A stretch of 64,000 bases of DNA, taken from Acetobacter oryzoeni (GTDB lineage: Bacteria > Pseudomonadota > Alphaproteobacteria > Acetobacterales > Acetobacteraceae). The notes beneath the pieces were generated by a model, which was given only the letters and a program-made list of their open reading frames with translations, searched no databases and was not told where the DNA came from. Position numbers and translations under genes: made by a program. The stretch lies in contig NZ_CP042808.1 in NCBI RefSeq assembly GCF_004014775.2, positions 1,302,001 through 1,366,000 of the forward strand. Reading direction: 5' to 3'. Position 1 is the stretch's first letter. Each line of letters starts with the position of its first letter. Below are positions 51,928 to 61,412 of this stretch, one piece after another.

Positions 51928-53184
51928 ATGACACGAAATCTGCTTCAGCGTACTGTGCGTCTCAGTTTTCGCAATAGCATTATTTTTTCTCTTACGGCGC
52001 TTCCCGTTTATGCTGCGCAAGCTGAAAACGTACATGTAGAACACGGCCGGTATCTCTCAATCGCCGGGGATTGTCTTGCGTGCCATACCACCGCAGGAGG
52101 CAAACCTTTTGCCGGTGGGCTTGACCTGAAAACGCCATTTGGCGTTATTACCACCAGCAATATCACTTCAGACAAAGAAACCGGTATTGGTAACTGGACA
52201 TTCCAACAGTTTGATAATGCAGTTCGTCATGGCAAAGGCCCCAATGGGCACCTTTACCCCGCTATGCCCTATACTGCTTACGCTCAGATAAGCGACACTG
52301 ACATTGCTGATTTGTGGTCATACATTCAAACAATAGCGCCTGTTCATAACAAGGTAGAAAGCAACAAACTTCCTTTCCCGTATAATATTCGGGCCTTGCT
52401 GGTATTTTGGAATCTTTTATTCTTTAACAATTCTGCATTTGTGCCTGATCCTACCAAAAGTGCAGACGTAAATCGCGGTGCCTATCTGGTTAAGGGTCTG
52501 GAACATTGTGGAACATGCCATACCCCCAAAAATGCTTTTGGGGGTGATACAAAAGATGCGTTCCAGGGCGCATCGCTTCAGGGATGGTACGCGCCAGATC
52601 TCACCAACAATGCCCATATTGGTCTTGGTCGATGGACTATAGAAGACATTGTTGCATATTTGCGAAGCGGCACTAACCGCTATACCGCTGCATACGGGCC
52701 CATGACGGAAACAATCGTCAATTCCACACAGCACCTCACCGATGCAGATCTGCATGCGATTGCAGTTTATTTTAAATCTTTACCACCACGCAACATTACA
52801 ATCCCTGCACCTCTTCCAACGTCTAACGAACAGGTGCAAGCCGGACAACATGAATTTATTGTAGAATGTAGTGCCTGCCATAAAAGCGATGGTACAGGGA
52901 TATCAAATATGATTCCTGATCTTCGGAATAATTCAGCTATTAATGCTAAAAATCCAGATAGCCTGTTGAATATTGTGCTGAAAGGCACAGACGGGCCAGC
53001 AACACATGCAAACCCTACAGGCGCGGCAATGCCAGGATTTGATTGGAAATTGCAGGATCAGCAAATTGCTAATGTTCTAACTTACATCCGCAATAGCTGG
53101 GGAAATGCTGCACAAGCCGTTTCCGCAACCGATGTCAATAAAGCAAGGGCTGCCATTGGCGCCCAACCGGCAACCTTACGCTAA
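51928..53184 (+). CDS. Triheme cytochrome c subunit of the FAD dehydrogenase
   Basis: 418 residues from ATG 51928, only 2 nt after the large-subunit stop. The signal peptide is about 1-35 (IIFSLTALPVYAAQAE). Three haem c sites are present: DCLACHTTAGG, HCGTCHTPKN and ECSACHKSDG, spaced as in alcohol and gluconate dehydrogenase cytochromes. Axial Met candidates are in YPAMPYTAY, YGPMTETI and AAMPGFDW. A conserved stretch LPFPYNIRALLVFWNLLFF lies between haems 1 and 2. It passes electrons from the flavoprotein to ubiquinone in the cytoplasmic membrane. A strong palindromic terminator follows. Confidence 0.95.
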   Translation: MTRNLLQRTVRLSFRNSIIFSLTALPVYAAQAENVHVEHGRYLSIAGDCLACHTTAGGKPFAGGLDLKTPFGVITTSNITSDKETGIGNWTFQQFDNAVRHGKGPNGHLYPAMPYTAYAQISDTDIADLWSYIQTIAPVHNKVESNKLPFPYNIRALLVFWNLLFFNNSAFVPDPTKSADVNRGAYLVKGLEHCGTCHTPKNAFGGDTKDAFQGASLQGWYAPDLTNNAHIGLGRWTIEDIVAYLRSGTNRYTAAYGPMTETIVNSTQHLTDADLHAIAVYFKSLPPRNITIPAPLPTSNEQVQAGQHEFIVECSACHKSDGTGISNMIPDLRNNSAINAKNPDSLLNIVLKGTDGPATHANPTGAAMPGFDWKLQDQQIANVLTYIRNSWGNAAQAVSATDVNKARAAIGAQPATLR

Positions 53185-53227
53185 CACACATTCTCTTAAT
53201 CTCTGTTCTATTCAAATCAGTAGAAAA

Positions 53228-53257
53228 TGGAGGGTTTTAAAACCCTCCACGTCTTTT
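53228..53257 (+). terminator. Terminator after the FAD dehydrogenase operon
   Basis: A perfect palindrome, TGGAGGGTTTT followed directly by its complement AAAACCCTCCA (53228-53249), leads into CGTCTTTT. It ends the dehydrogenase unit about 44 nt after the last stop codon. Confidence 0.75.
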
Positions 53258-53390
53258 ATTCGTTCATACAGGCAGTAACTCATCATAAAAATGACAAGAT
53301 CCGGCTTTCGCGCACAGGTCCCTCACAGCCAACGGCCTAAACGCTTTAACCGGCAAGACGGACTATGAACCGTTCAAAGGTTCTCAAGCA

Positions 53391-54584
53391 ATGAGCAATG
53401 TAGTGGCTAAGGACACCGCTGCCCCATTTCGACAAATGGCGGCCCTTTTCGCTTTAGGTAGCTGTGCGCTCCTAAACGTCTACGCCACGCAACCCATCCT
53501 GCCCGACATCGCCCGCCGGTTTGGTGTCAGCCTTGGTGCAAGTACTTGGACAATCAGCACCTCCACACTGGGTGTCGCAGTTGCTGCCCCGCTGGCAGGC
53601 GCCATATCCGATCGCTTCGGCCGCAAACGTGTTATGGTGGTGGCCCTTGTCGGACTGATCCTCACAACCGCCTCCTGCGCTCTGGCATGGGATTTTACCG
53701 CTCTGCTTTCCCTGCGATTTGCGCAAGGGTTGCTGGTGCCCTTCATCTTTACTGCCGCTCTTGCATACATCGCCGAGGAGTGGTCCGGGCGCACGGCAAC
53801 CACCATGAACGGCGTATATGTGGCGGGCACGGCATTTGGTGGATTTTGTGGGCGGTTTCTTGCTGGTGCTGCTGCGTCCTTCACCGGCTGGCTCTCCACT
53901 TTTGTGGTTTTTGCGGTTCTTCTGGTGCCAGTGCTTGCGCTCACAGTATTCTGTGTGCCCACGGAGCGTCGGTTCAAAGCCAGTGCGTCTCTTGGAAACA
54001 GTTTGCGGAATGTCGCAAAGGGAGTGAGGGACTGGCGGCTGCTCGCCACATGCTTTGTCGGGGCTAGCCTGCTGTTTCAGCAGGTCACATCCTTTACCTA
54101 TCTGAGCCTGCGTCTGGCAGCTCCACCGTTCAGCCTGACCTCAATTGAAGTTGGTGCCCTGTTTGTGGTCTTCCTTCTGCCTGTTACAGTCACGCCCTTC
54201 TTCGGGCGTCTGATCGGCATAATCGGGCGAACGCAGGCGTTTCTGCTCTCACAGATCGCCGGAATTGCCGGAATTGCCCTGACACTTTCCGCCTATCTGC
54301 CTTCTATCATAGTCGGGCTGGCTCTCTCCTGCATGGCCGTTTTTGCCGGACAATCCTGTGCCACCGGTTATACTGCCCGACATGCCAGAAGTGGTCGGTC
54401 TGCGGCCACAGGCCTCTATCTCACATGCTATTATCTGGGTGGCAGTATCGGGGCTGTTGCCCCTGCCTCCCTGTATGTCCATCACGGCTGGCTTTGCTGT
54501 GCTATTCTGATCAGTCTGGTGGCCGTAACCAGCACAGTACTTGCACGAGCAGCATGGCGGATGACAACCCCGACGGAACAGTAA
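53391..54584 (+). CDS. MFS transporter, YnfM/arabinose-efflux-like
   Basis: 397 residues, 12 helices, DHA1-type drug or sugar exporter. Markers are NVYATQPILPDIARRFGVSL in TM1, LAGAISDRFGRKRVMVVALV between TM2 and TM3 and LLSLRFAQGLLVPFIFTAAL in TM4. The gene is clearly richer in G+C than its surroundings (36 of 60 in line 53641-53700), with wider use of C-ending codons. It is flanked by terminator-like sequence upstream and a 131-nt gap downstream, so it is probably independent. A recent acquisition or simply different selection could explain composition. ATG 53391 has only AAAGG 13 nt upstream. Confidence 0.9.
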   Translation: MSNVVAKDTAAPFRQMAALFALGSCALLNVYATQPILPDIARRFGVSLGASTWTISTSTLGVAVAAPLAGAISDRFGRKRVMVVALVGLILTTASCALAWDFTALLSLRFAQGLLVPFIFTAALAYIAEEWSGRTATTMNGVYVAGTAFGGFCGRFLAGAAASFTGWLSTFVVFAVLLVPVLALTVFCVPTERRFKASASLGNSLRNVAKGVRDWRLLATCFVGASLLFQQVTSFTYLSLRLAAPPFSLTSIEVGALFVVFLLPVTVTPFFGRLIGIIGRTQAFLLSQIAGIAGIALTLSAYLPSIIVGLALSCMAVFAGQSCATGYTARHARSGRSAATGLYLTCYYLGGSIGAVAPASLYVHHGWLCCAILISLVAVTSTVLARAAWRMTTPTEQ

Positions 54585-54715
54585 AACCTTCCCACCCACT
54601 TTTTTGTAGGGAGGAAGGGAACAGACAAAGAGTTCAATCTGTTTTCCTTAATACTGAAAACTTATGTATCAGTATCCTCTTTTATAAATAACATATCAAA
54701 TCAGGAAGATCTCTC

Positions 54716-55723
54716 ATGCTTGGAATTGGAGTTCTAGGCTGCGGTCGTATCGGCGCCATGCATGCCGCCAATATTGCGGCGCATGCAAAAGCACGGGTTA
54801 CAGCAGTGTATGATATCAACCATGCAGCCGCACAGGCTGTATCCGCCATAACCGGTGCACCAGTGATGGCATCTGCATCCGAGGTTTTTGCCTCACCTGA
54901 TGTGGATGCGGTGCTGATCGCAACAGCGACCGATACCCATGCGGACCTGTTGGAACAGGCGATTGCAGCAGGCAAACCCGTGCTCTGCGAAAAACCGATT
55001 GATCTCAGCCTTACGCGCGTAGATCGTTGTGCCGCAGCCATAGCGCATACATCCCTGCCGGTTCAAATCGGTTTTGTGCGGCGTTTCGATCCCGGACATA
55101 AGGCTGTGTTTGAGGCCGTTCATAACGGCAGTATAGGAAAACTACACCAACTCATCATTACGTCACGTGATCCAGGGTTTCCGCCACAAGCCTATCTGGA
55201 AAAGTCCGGTGGGATCTTGCGGGATATGACAATCCATGATTTTGACATGGCCCGTTACATTCTGGGTGAGGAACCTGCACGCGTATTTGCAGTAGGATCA
55301 CGCCTTGCTGCCCCTACCCTTATGAACGTGCTAGATGATGAAGATACCATCACTGTTGTGATGACAACACATTCGGGCAAACAGGTCATCTTGATGAATT
55401 CGCGTGAAGCAACATATGGCTACGATCAGCGTGTCGAAGCTTTTGGTAGCCTCGGAATGGCTGTTTCTGAAAACCGTCGTTCGCATCATATGGTCCTCTC
55501 TGGCAGCTCATTTACTGGCCAGGCGGCTCCCTTGCTAAACTTTTTTATTGAACGCTACCGCGAGGCTTTTGATGCAGAGATTGATGCCTTTGTAGATACC
55601 GTGGAAAACGGTAGCCCCGTTGCTGTAAGCTATCATGATGGAAGACAGGCGCTGGTTCTTGCTGAAGCAGCTTTAAAATCACTGCAGGAAGGACGTATCG
55701 TGGATGTGAGCGAAATAGGATAA
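54716..55723 (+). CDS. iolG: Inositol 2-dehydrogenase (Gfo/Idh/MocA family)
   Basis: 335 residues. The Rossmann start IGVLGCGRIGAMHAANIAAH is followed by the family CEKP site (AIAAGKPVLCEKPIDLSL), VQIGFVRRFDPGHKAVFEAV and RDMTIHDFDMARYILGEEP, which carries the catalytic Asp and His typical of IolG. It oxidises myo-inositol to scyllo-inosose with NAD. AGGAAG lies 9 nt before ATG 54716. It stands alone, convergent with a sugar porter gene, and the other iol genes are not in this window; mmsA (iolA-like) is about 11 kb away. Confidence 0.9.
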   Translation: MLGIGVLGCGRIGAMHAANIAAHAKARVTAVYDINHAAAQAVSAITGAPVMASASEVFASPDVDAVLIATATDTHADLLEQAIAAGKPVLCEKPIDLSLTRVDRCAAAIAHTSLPVQIGFVRRFDPGHKAVFEAVHNGSIGKLHQLIITSRDPGFPPQAYLEKSGGILRDMTIHDFDMARYILGEEPARVFAVGSRLAAPTLMNVLDDEDTITVVMTTHSGKQVILMNSREATYGYDQRVEAFGSLGMAVSENRRSHHMVLSGSSFTGQAAPLLNFFIERYREAFDAEIDAFVDTVENGSPVAVSYHDGRQALVLAEAALKSLQEGRIVDVSEIG

Positions 55724-55731
55724 TCACATTC

Positions 55732-55759
55732 TGGCCATGCGGCAGAAACCGCATGGCCA
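55732..55759. terminator. Hairpin between convergent iolG and sugar porter genes
   Basis: TGGCCATGCGG (55732-55742) and CCGCATGGCCA (55749-55759) form a perfect 11-bp stem with a 6-nt loop between the stops at 55723 and 55780. It probably terminates both transcripts. Confidence 0.7.
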
Positions 55760-55779
55760 AACCTGCCGATAAAATATAT

Positions 55780-57261
55780 TCATTTTTGAATGGGAATATC
55801 CGTCAAACCTTCTTTCGAAGCGGTCAATGGCCCAGTCCCGCGTTGACGTTTTGGCGTGAGCATAACGCTTTCGATCTTCTCCAGTGCAATGCCTTTTGTT
55901 TCCGGCACGTACCGTTCTACAAACCACCATGAAAAAAGTGTGAAAAGTGCAAAAAGCCACATCGGCAGCGCACCATGAAAAAGCGAATCCAGCCTCTGAT
56001 TTTGCGCGATCATTGGGAAAAGCTGGCTGACAATAAAGTTCATCACCCAGTTAGCCGACACGGCAATGCTCATACCCACGCCACGGATCCGATTGGGGAA
56101 TATCTCGGCAATCAGCACCCATGTCAGCGGCCCCCATGACAGACCAAAGAGCAGCATATAAACCAACATGCCGGCCAAAGCGGCATATCCTTGGGTTTGC
56201 GTATACAGTGCCCAAGAGGCCAGCAGCAAACCAATAATCATACCGATTGACCCAAAGCGGAACAGTGGCAGCCGCCCCTTGTGATCAATAACCCAGCTTC
56301 CCAGTACCGCACCCGATACGGAAGCCACCCCGATCCAGATGGTTTGAAACAAAGCATTTTGCACACTGCCACTCACTGAACCCAGTACCAGCGGAGCGTA
56401 GTACATCATGCTGTTTACACCTGTCAGTTGCTGCAGCATGGCAACTGATGCTCCCACAAAAATAATCCAGCGCGCCCCCTTTGAGGCAACAGCGCGCCCC
56501 AATTCAGATGTTTCAATTTTATGTTCCAGTGATTCTTTAATTTCTGTCAGAACTGATTGTGCATGGCGTTCATTGGAAATACGGGTGAGCGTGCGCATTG
56601 CATCATCATCACGTCCGCGCAAAACATGCCAGCGCGGGGATTCAGGCATAAAGAAAATCGCGATACAAAACACAATACATGGAATGACTTCCGAACCTAA
56701 CATCCATCGCCATCCCACATTTGTCAGCCACACTTCACTGGCGCTTCGTGCGATCAAGTAATTGACGATGAATACTGCCAACTGCCCCCCTACAATGGCA
56801 AAAGATTCCATGTAAAGCGCTCGCCCTCGCATGTCTTTTGGAGAAACTTCCGACATGTACATGGGGGAAATGGAAGATGCCACACCTACTGCAACCCCAC
56901 CAATAAAGCGATAGATTACAAACCATGTAAAACCTGTCGCCAACGCTGCCCCAATTGCAGAGGCCGTAAACAGCACGGCGGAAACGGCCAATGTTGGGCG
57001 ACGACCAAAGCGGTCTGCCAGCCAGCCCGAAACAGCTGCTCCCAAAATACAGCCAAGCAGAACGTTGGAAACTGCCCAGCCAATTTCTGCCGGGGATAGG
57101 TGAAAATAAGACTGCAAGGACCCCACTGCGCCTGAAATGACGGCTGTATCATAACCGAACAGAATGCCACCCAACGCTGCAATTGCGCATATTCGCAGCA
57201 CGTAACCCACATCATGTTTATCCGATTGGACAAACATGATATCTTTTAAGGATCTTTTCAT
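55780..57261 (-). CDS. Sugar porter family MFS transporter
   Basis: 493 residues, 12 helices, of the XylE/GalP/IolT type. Family signatures are present: LGGILFGYDTAVISGAVGSL in TM1, WLADRFGRRPTLAVSAVLFT, MYMSEVSPKDMRGRALYMES and the post-TM6 PESPRWHVLRGRDDDA, then YVPETKGIALEKIE at the end. It would take up a sugar or cyclitol by proton symport. GGAG is 9 nt before the ATG. It lies downstream of the six-gene catabolic operon on the same strand but after 236 nt, so it may have its own promoter. Inositol fits the neighbouring iolG but is not proven. Confidence 0.93.
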   Translation of the reverse strand: MKRSLKDIMFVQSDKHDVGYVLRICAIAALGGILFGYDTAVISGAVGSLQSYFHLSPAEIGWAVSNVLLGCILGAAVSGWLADRFGRRPTLAVSAVLFTASAIGAALATGFTWFVIYRFIGGVAVGVASSISPMYMSEVSPKDMRGRALYMESFAIVGGQLAVFIVNYLIARSASEVWLTNVGWRWMLGSEVIPCIVFCIAIFFMPESPRWHVLRGRDDDAMRTLTRISNERHAQSVLTEIKESLEHKIETSELGRAVASKGARWIIFVGASVAMLQQLTGVNSMMYYAPLVLGSVSGSVQNALFQTIWIGVASVSGAVLGSWVIDHKGRLPLFRFGSIGMIIGLLLASWALYTQTQGYAALAGMLVYMLLFGLSWGPLTWVLIAEIFPNRIRGVGMSIAVSANWVMNFIVSQLFPMIAQNQRLDSLFHGALPMWLFALFTLFSWWFVERYVPETKGIALEKIESVMLTPKRQRGTGPLTASKEGLTDIPIQK

Positions 57262-57497
57262 TTTTTACCACTCCAACAGGTATTTGTTCTTGTTGTTCTG
57301 TTTCAGCAGAGTGACGCGGAGATACTTCCTGCGCCTTTCAATGAATCCGACCGTAGGATACGCTGCGTGGTAGAAGATTTTTCCGAAAAACTATGCCTAC
57401 GGCCTGTGCTATCCAGAAACCCAAAATCCAGATTCAGTGCTTTGTTACATCGCCAAACACTGTTTTATAGGCAGCAAGAGCACCTCTGAATTGGGAA

Positions 57498-58073
57498 TTA
57501 CAGGGGAGATTTCATATCCTCCATTTCGAAATCGGGAGTATTAGAACTCTCTATTCCCCCTTTACTTTCCAGAACGCGCCATCCCTGAACAATTTCGTAG
57601 GAATGTGTGTGAATTTCGATAATGGTGCCAAAGGGATCACGACAGTACGCCATCCTGTAAATTCCAGATGGCGGACGATCATCCCATATCTGTGAAATCT
57701 GGCTACCTCCGGTTGCAACAATCTTATTGATCAGACCGTCTATATCCGGATCGGTGACGCATATATGGAAAGGGCCAGATTGATCAAACCTGATATCAGT
57801 GGTGTTTGCCAACGTGGCAGGCAAGACAGGCTGAAACAGCTCAATACCCACTCCGCCCCCAGTTGAAAGATGTGCGATGCGCACATGCTTGCACCGCTCC
57901 CCCAACGCATCCTGAAACTGCGCGACAACTGGCGGGTTGGCAACCAGATCAAAAGGACCACTGAACAGCCGATACCCTAGAACCTCTCCATACCATGCAA
58001 TGGCACGGTCGATATCCGGCACACTAATACCGATGTGATTAAGCGGCCGGGGACAAGTCATTGATGTCATCAT
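57498..58073 (-). CDS. VOC (glyoxalase-fold) protein
   Basis: 191 residues. Two beta-alpha-beta-beta-beta modules of the vicinal oxygen chelate fold are visible: RPLNHIGISVPDIDRAIAWY with GYRLF, and GPFHICVTDPDIDGLINKIV with GTIIEIHTHSYE. Metal ligand candidates are His in NHIGIS, Glu in GVGIELFQ, His in PFHICV and Glu in IIEIHTHS. An extra acidic C-terminal tail follows. Activities of the fold range from lyase to epimerase and dioxygenase. It is the last gene of the minus-strand operon, 37 nt after the second Gfo/Idh/MocA gene, so it may act on a sugar intermediate. Confidence 0.9.
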   Translation of the reverse strand: MMTSMTCPRPLNHIGISVPDIDRAIAWYGEVLGYRLFSGPFDLVANPPVVAQFQDALGERCKHVRIAHLSTGGGVGIELFQPVLPATLANTTDIRFDQSGPFHICVTDPDIDGLINKIVATGGSQISQIWDDRPPSGIYRMAYCRDPFGTIIEIHTHSYEIVQGWRVLESKGGIESSNTPDFEMEDMKSPL

Positions 58074-58110
58074 TTTTGCCCTTACATAAATAAGGCCACA
58101 TGGTTCTGGA

Positions 58111-59244
58111 TTATGAAACAGCTTGCGCCATCACGCCGATCAAGTCGCTATCCGAAGGTTCATCTTCGACGGGCGGCAGAATGACCATCTGCTCCCGCTG
58201 TATCCCCTCCCGCGCAGCAAGAGGCGGCAGAGACTGAGGTTTTCCGGTAATGAGTGCGGCTTCCACAGCTTCCAGAACACGTACATCACGCAATCCATCC
58301 TCCCCATCTGGTTCGGGGTTGCGGTCATTCAGGATACATTCCGAGAAATAAAAGGTTTCTCCCCCGAACTGCTCAACGGGGCCATAAGTGTGATGGTCTT
58401 TTTTTCCGTCAATCAACGTGCTGTACGTAATGGCGACAGATGAACCAAAAGTATAACATGGGCCGACTTTCACACTGCCACGGCTACCAAAAAGGGTTAG
58501 GCCTTCTACTGGCGCGCAGGCATAGCTGACCGTAAAATCTGCAATCCGCCCATCAGCAAACCGCAGTATGACCGAAACCGTATCGTCAAAATTGAAGTCC
58601 CGGTCTGGCGTGCATACACCAACTGCTGTAACCTCCACGGGTTCAGCCCCAAACATGTGGCGGACTGCATTGATAGGATAATTGCCAAGATCCGGCACCG
58701 GGCCCGACCAGTAACCGCCATGGGCACGATGGTTTGATTGCGATACATCCTGCCCAAAAACCGAACTGAAACCGACAAGGGTTCCAAAATCCCCATTACG
58801 GCAGCGTGATACCAGTTCCACCGTTCCCGGCTCACAATGCAGCCGGTAGGCAATCATAAGCTTGCCTCCGCCGATACGTTGAGCCTGCAGAATTGCCTCG
58901 CAATCCTCCACACTGGTTGCCATGGGTTTTTCAAGCAGAAGATGTAACCCTGCCTCCAGCACCGGAACCGCATATTGCCTGTGCAGCCCGTTTGGTGTTG
59001 CCAGATAGACTGCATCAATCTCTCCCGATGCCAGAAGGTCGGGGAGTTCATCATAATGCCACACCCGCACACCATAGCGGGCTTCAAGCGCTTCTGCCTT
59101 CTTCATGTCGCCGGTTACCAAGGCGGCCAAGGTAGAATTGGTGGCCCGCGCAATACCGGGAATAAAAGACTGCTGAGAGATTTGCCCGCACCCAATTACC
59201 GCGTAGCGAATCTTTTTGTCATGGATAAGCTGATGCATGGTCAT
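58111..59244 (-). CDS. Gfo/Idh/MocA family oxidoreductase, copy 1
   Basis: 377 residues. The NAD(P) fold is YAVIGCGQISQQSFIPGIAR; the catalytic-site motif is LHLLLEKPMATSVEDCEAIL (EKP), and GPVPDLGNYPINAVRHMFG fits the D-xylose dehydrogenase or glucose-fructose-oxidoreductase-like branch. GGAGGA lies just upstream of ATG 59244. It follows copy 2 by 30 nt in the operon. It is only distantly like copy 2, so the pair are not a recent duplication. It has no Tat or Sec signal, so it is cytoplasmic, unlike glucose-fructose oxidoreductase of Zymomonas. Confidence 0.91.
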   Translation of the reverse strand: MTMHQLIHDKKIRYAVIGCGQISQQSFIPGIARATNSTLAALVTGDMKKAEALEARYGVRVWHYDELPDLLASGEIDAVYLATPNGLHRQYAVPVLEAGLHLLLEKPMATSVEDCEAILQAQRIGGGKLMIAYRLHCEPGTVELVSRCRNGDFGTLVGFSSVFGQDVSQSNHRAHGGYWSGPVPDLGNYPINAVRHMFGAEPVEVTAVGVCTPDRDFNFDDTVSVILRFADGRIADFTVSYACAPVEGLTLFGSRGSVKVGPCYTFGSSVAITYSTLIDGKKDHHTYGPVEQFGGETFYFSECILNDRNPEPDGEDGLRDVRVLEAVEAALITGKPQSLPPLAAREGIQREQMVILPPVEDEPSDSDLIGVMAQAVS

Positions 59245-59274
59245 TCCTCCATGAAGTCATGGAATATGTAGGCG

Positions 59275-60453
59275 TTATGCCTTTTCGTACTGACGATACT
59301 CTTCCTGATGCTGAACCATATCTGTTGGCACATCCCGCCAAGCAGCAGCCCTGCTTGAGGCGTGAATGGTTTCCACCAATGTTTGAATGCGCAAACCTGC
59401 GCGAAAATTAAACGGTTCAGGCTGATGGCCGGCAAGTGCTTCCAGATACCTTGCGACTTCTATGGCCTTCAGGTCATTGAAACCCAATTGGTGCCCTGGT
59501 GCTACGCAAAACAGGCCATAAGGTGCGTGCTCTGGCCCTGCTTCAATGCGGCGGAACCCTTTACGCCCCCGCGCATCAGTGGTGGAGAAAAAATGCAGTT
59601 CATTAAATCGTTGCTGGGTGAAGGCAAGCGCGCCCTTTGTTCCGTATATCTCAAAATCATGCTGCATGGTGCGGCCGGTTGCAATCCAGTTCCCCTCAAC
59701 CGATCCTGTTGCGCCATTCTCAAAACGCAGGAGCGCGCGCCCAATATCGTCTACCTGCACTTCACGCGTGCCCCCTTTGCCATCAGGCCGCGTTTTAATG
59801 ACTGTCACACAGTCCCCCATCACCTGCGTAATTGCACCTGCGGCTGGTCCCATTAAAAATTCGGCTGTTGCCAGAGCATGGCTGCCAATATCAGCCAATG
59901 CTCCGCCACCTGCCGGATCAAGACGAAACGTGAAAGGAGACATGGCGTCCGCCATATAATCTTCAGCGTGTAGCCCGCGGTATCCCCTGATCTCACCCAG
60001 TTCCCCCGCCACAATCATGTCTCGCGCCAGTGCGAGCATGGGGTTACAGAGATAGTTGAACCCAACCTGTGTTTTTACTCCTTTTGCTTCAGCTGCATCG
60101 GCCATTTCACGCGCATCAGCAGCAAGCGGAGCCAGAGGTTTTTCACAATAGACATGCTTGCCAGCAGCAATTGCCGCCAAAGCCATTTCCTTATGAAAGG
60201 CGTTAGGGGCAGTAATATTAACGACGTCGATGTCCGGATCGTTAACAAGCGCGCGCCAGTTGCTGGTGGAGCGGGCAAATCCTAAAGCCTCAGCCGCCTT
60301 TGCTGCCGTCTCATCGGAAATGTCAGCCAGACACGTCAATTCCAGCTGAAACGGAAGATCAAACACACGGGATGCGGTTGCATAACCAAAGGCATGGGTG
60401 CGGCCCATAAAGCCACTCCCAATCAGGCCAATACGCAGTTTACGTTTGGTCAT
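59275..60453 (-). CDS. Gfo/Idh/MocA family oxidoreductase, copy 2
   Basis: 392 residues. The start RIGLIGSGFMGRTHAFGYAT and the motif AGKHVYCEKPLAPLAADARE mark the family. GGGALADIGSHALATAEFLM carries the catalytic Asp/His region, and GYRGLHAEDYMADAMSPFTF is typical of the longer inositol/levoglucosan-dehydrogenase-like members. Its start overlaps the stop of the D-2-hydroxyacid dehydrogenase gene by ATGA, so translation is coupled. Substrate unknown; a sugar, a cyclitol or a keto-sugar is expected. Confidence 0.91.
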   Translation of the reverse strand: MTKRKLRIGLIGSGFMGRTHAFGYATASRVFDLPFQLELTCLADISDETAAKAAEALGFARSTSNWRALVNDPDIDVVNITAPNAFHKEMALAAIAAGKHVYCEKPLAPLAADAREMADAAEAKGVKTQVGFNYLCNPMLALARDMIVAGELGEIRGYRGLHAEDYMADAMSPFTFRLDPAGGGALADIGSHALATAEFLMGPAAGAITQVMGDCVTVIKTRPDGKGGTREVQVDDIGRALLRFENGATGSVEGNWIATGRTMQHDFEIYGTKGALAFTQQRFNELHFFSTTDARGRKGFRRIEAGPEHAPYGLFCVAPGHQLGFNDLKAIEVARYLEALAGHQPEPFNFRAGLRIQTLVETIHASSRAAAWRDVPTDMVQHQEEYRQYEKA

Positions 60454-61412
60454 TTCACAAATTCCCTATTCACAACAAGGGCGGGATCAAGTGCCCCTGC
60501 AAAAAAATCCAGAACGTTCTTTACGGAATAAACAGCCATGCGTTCGGCTGCCTGTACGGTCAGCCCGGCGATATGGGGGGTAAGGATAACCTGATCCATA
60601 TCCATGAGCAGGTTATGGGTAGAGGGCGGCTCGGGGTCGAATACATCTAACCCCGCGGCGGCAATGCGCCCGCTAGACAGAGCCTCCGCCAGGGCCACTT
60701 CATCCACCACGCCGCCACGCGCGGTATTGACAAGAATGGCCCCCGTTTTGACGTGCTGCAGTTCAGCCGCTCCCAAAAGTGGGCGATCCGCTTTGGGCAC
60801 GTTAACCGAAATGATATCCGCCCACTCCAGCCCGGCATGTAAAGTTTCGACGTTACTGACTGCACCAGATGGCCATTTACCTTGGGCCGCAAGGTACGGA
60901 TCATATGCCCGGATATCCATGCCAAACCCGGCTGCCATAGTGGCAAGATGGCGGCCCGTGCGACCGTATCCGAGTATGAGAAGACGCCTGCCCCTTACCT
61001 CGGACGCCATAAGCCTGTTGCGCCACTCCCACTGCCCATTGCGCACAGCCTTGTCTGCCTGAACCAGATACTTGGCGCAGGCGAGGATGAGCATCATGGC
61101 GTGCTCGGCAACAGATACAGAATTAACATCACCTGCAATACACAGGGTAATGTCACGTGCATCCAGCGCGGGTAGATCAATAGCATCATACCCGACACCA
61201 TGACGGGAAACGATTTTCAGCTTTGGCGCTCTAGCCACTGTTGTAGCGGAAAGAGGCTGAGTGCGCAGGATTAGCGCATCGGCATCCGCCACAAAAGGAA
61301 CGTAACTGCTTTCCGATATATCTTCGATATAATCATAAGTTATATCAGGAGAGTTATCGAGCAGAGCAATCCCCGCCGGATGTAGATGCCCCGCCACCAG
61401 GATATGGGGCAT
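60450..61412 (-). CDS. D-2-hydroxyacid dehydrogenase
   Basis: 320 residues of the D-isomer-specific 2-hydroxyacid dehydrogenase family. The NAD fold is RRLLILGYGRTGRHLATMAA; the catalytic Arg is in LVNTARGGVVDE, Glu in DVFDPEPPSTH and His in LTPHIAG, so all three residues are present. The N-terminal part has VSRHGVGYDAIDLPALDAR. It overlaps the aldolase gene by one base (TGATG) and the next gene by four (ATGA). In this operon it could reduce glyoxylate, hydroxypyruvate or another 2-keto acid released by the aldolase. Confidence 0.93.
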   Translation of the reverse strand: MPHILVAGHLHPAGIALLDNSPDITYDYIEDISESSYVPFVADADALILRTQPLSATTVARAPKLKIVSRHGVGYDAIDLPALDARDITLCIAGDVNSVSVAEHAMMLILACAKYLVQADKAVRNGQWEWRNRLMASEVRGRRLLILGYGRTGRHLATMAAGFGMDIRAYDPYLAAQGKWPSGAVSNVETLHAGLEWADIISVNVPKADRPLLGAAELQHVKTGAILVNTARGGVVDEVALAEALSSGRIAAAGLDVFDPEPPSTHNLLMDMDQVILTPHIAGLTVQAAERMAVYSVKNVLDFFAGALDPALVVNREFVK

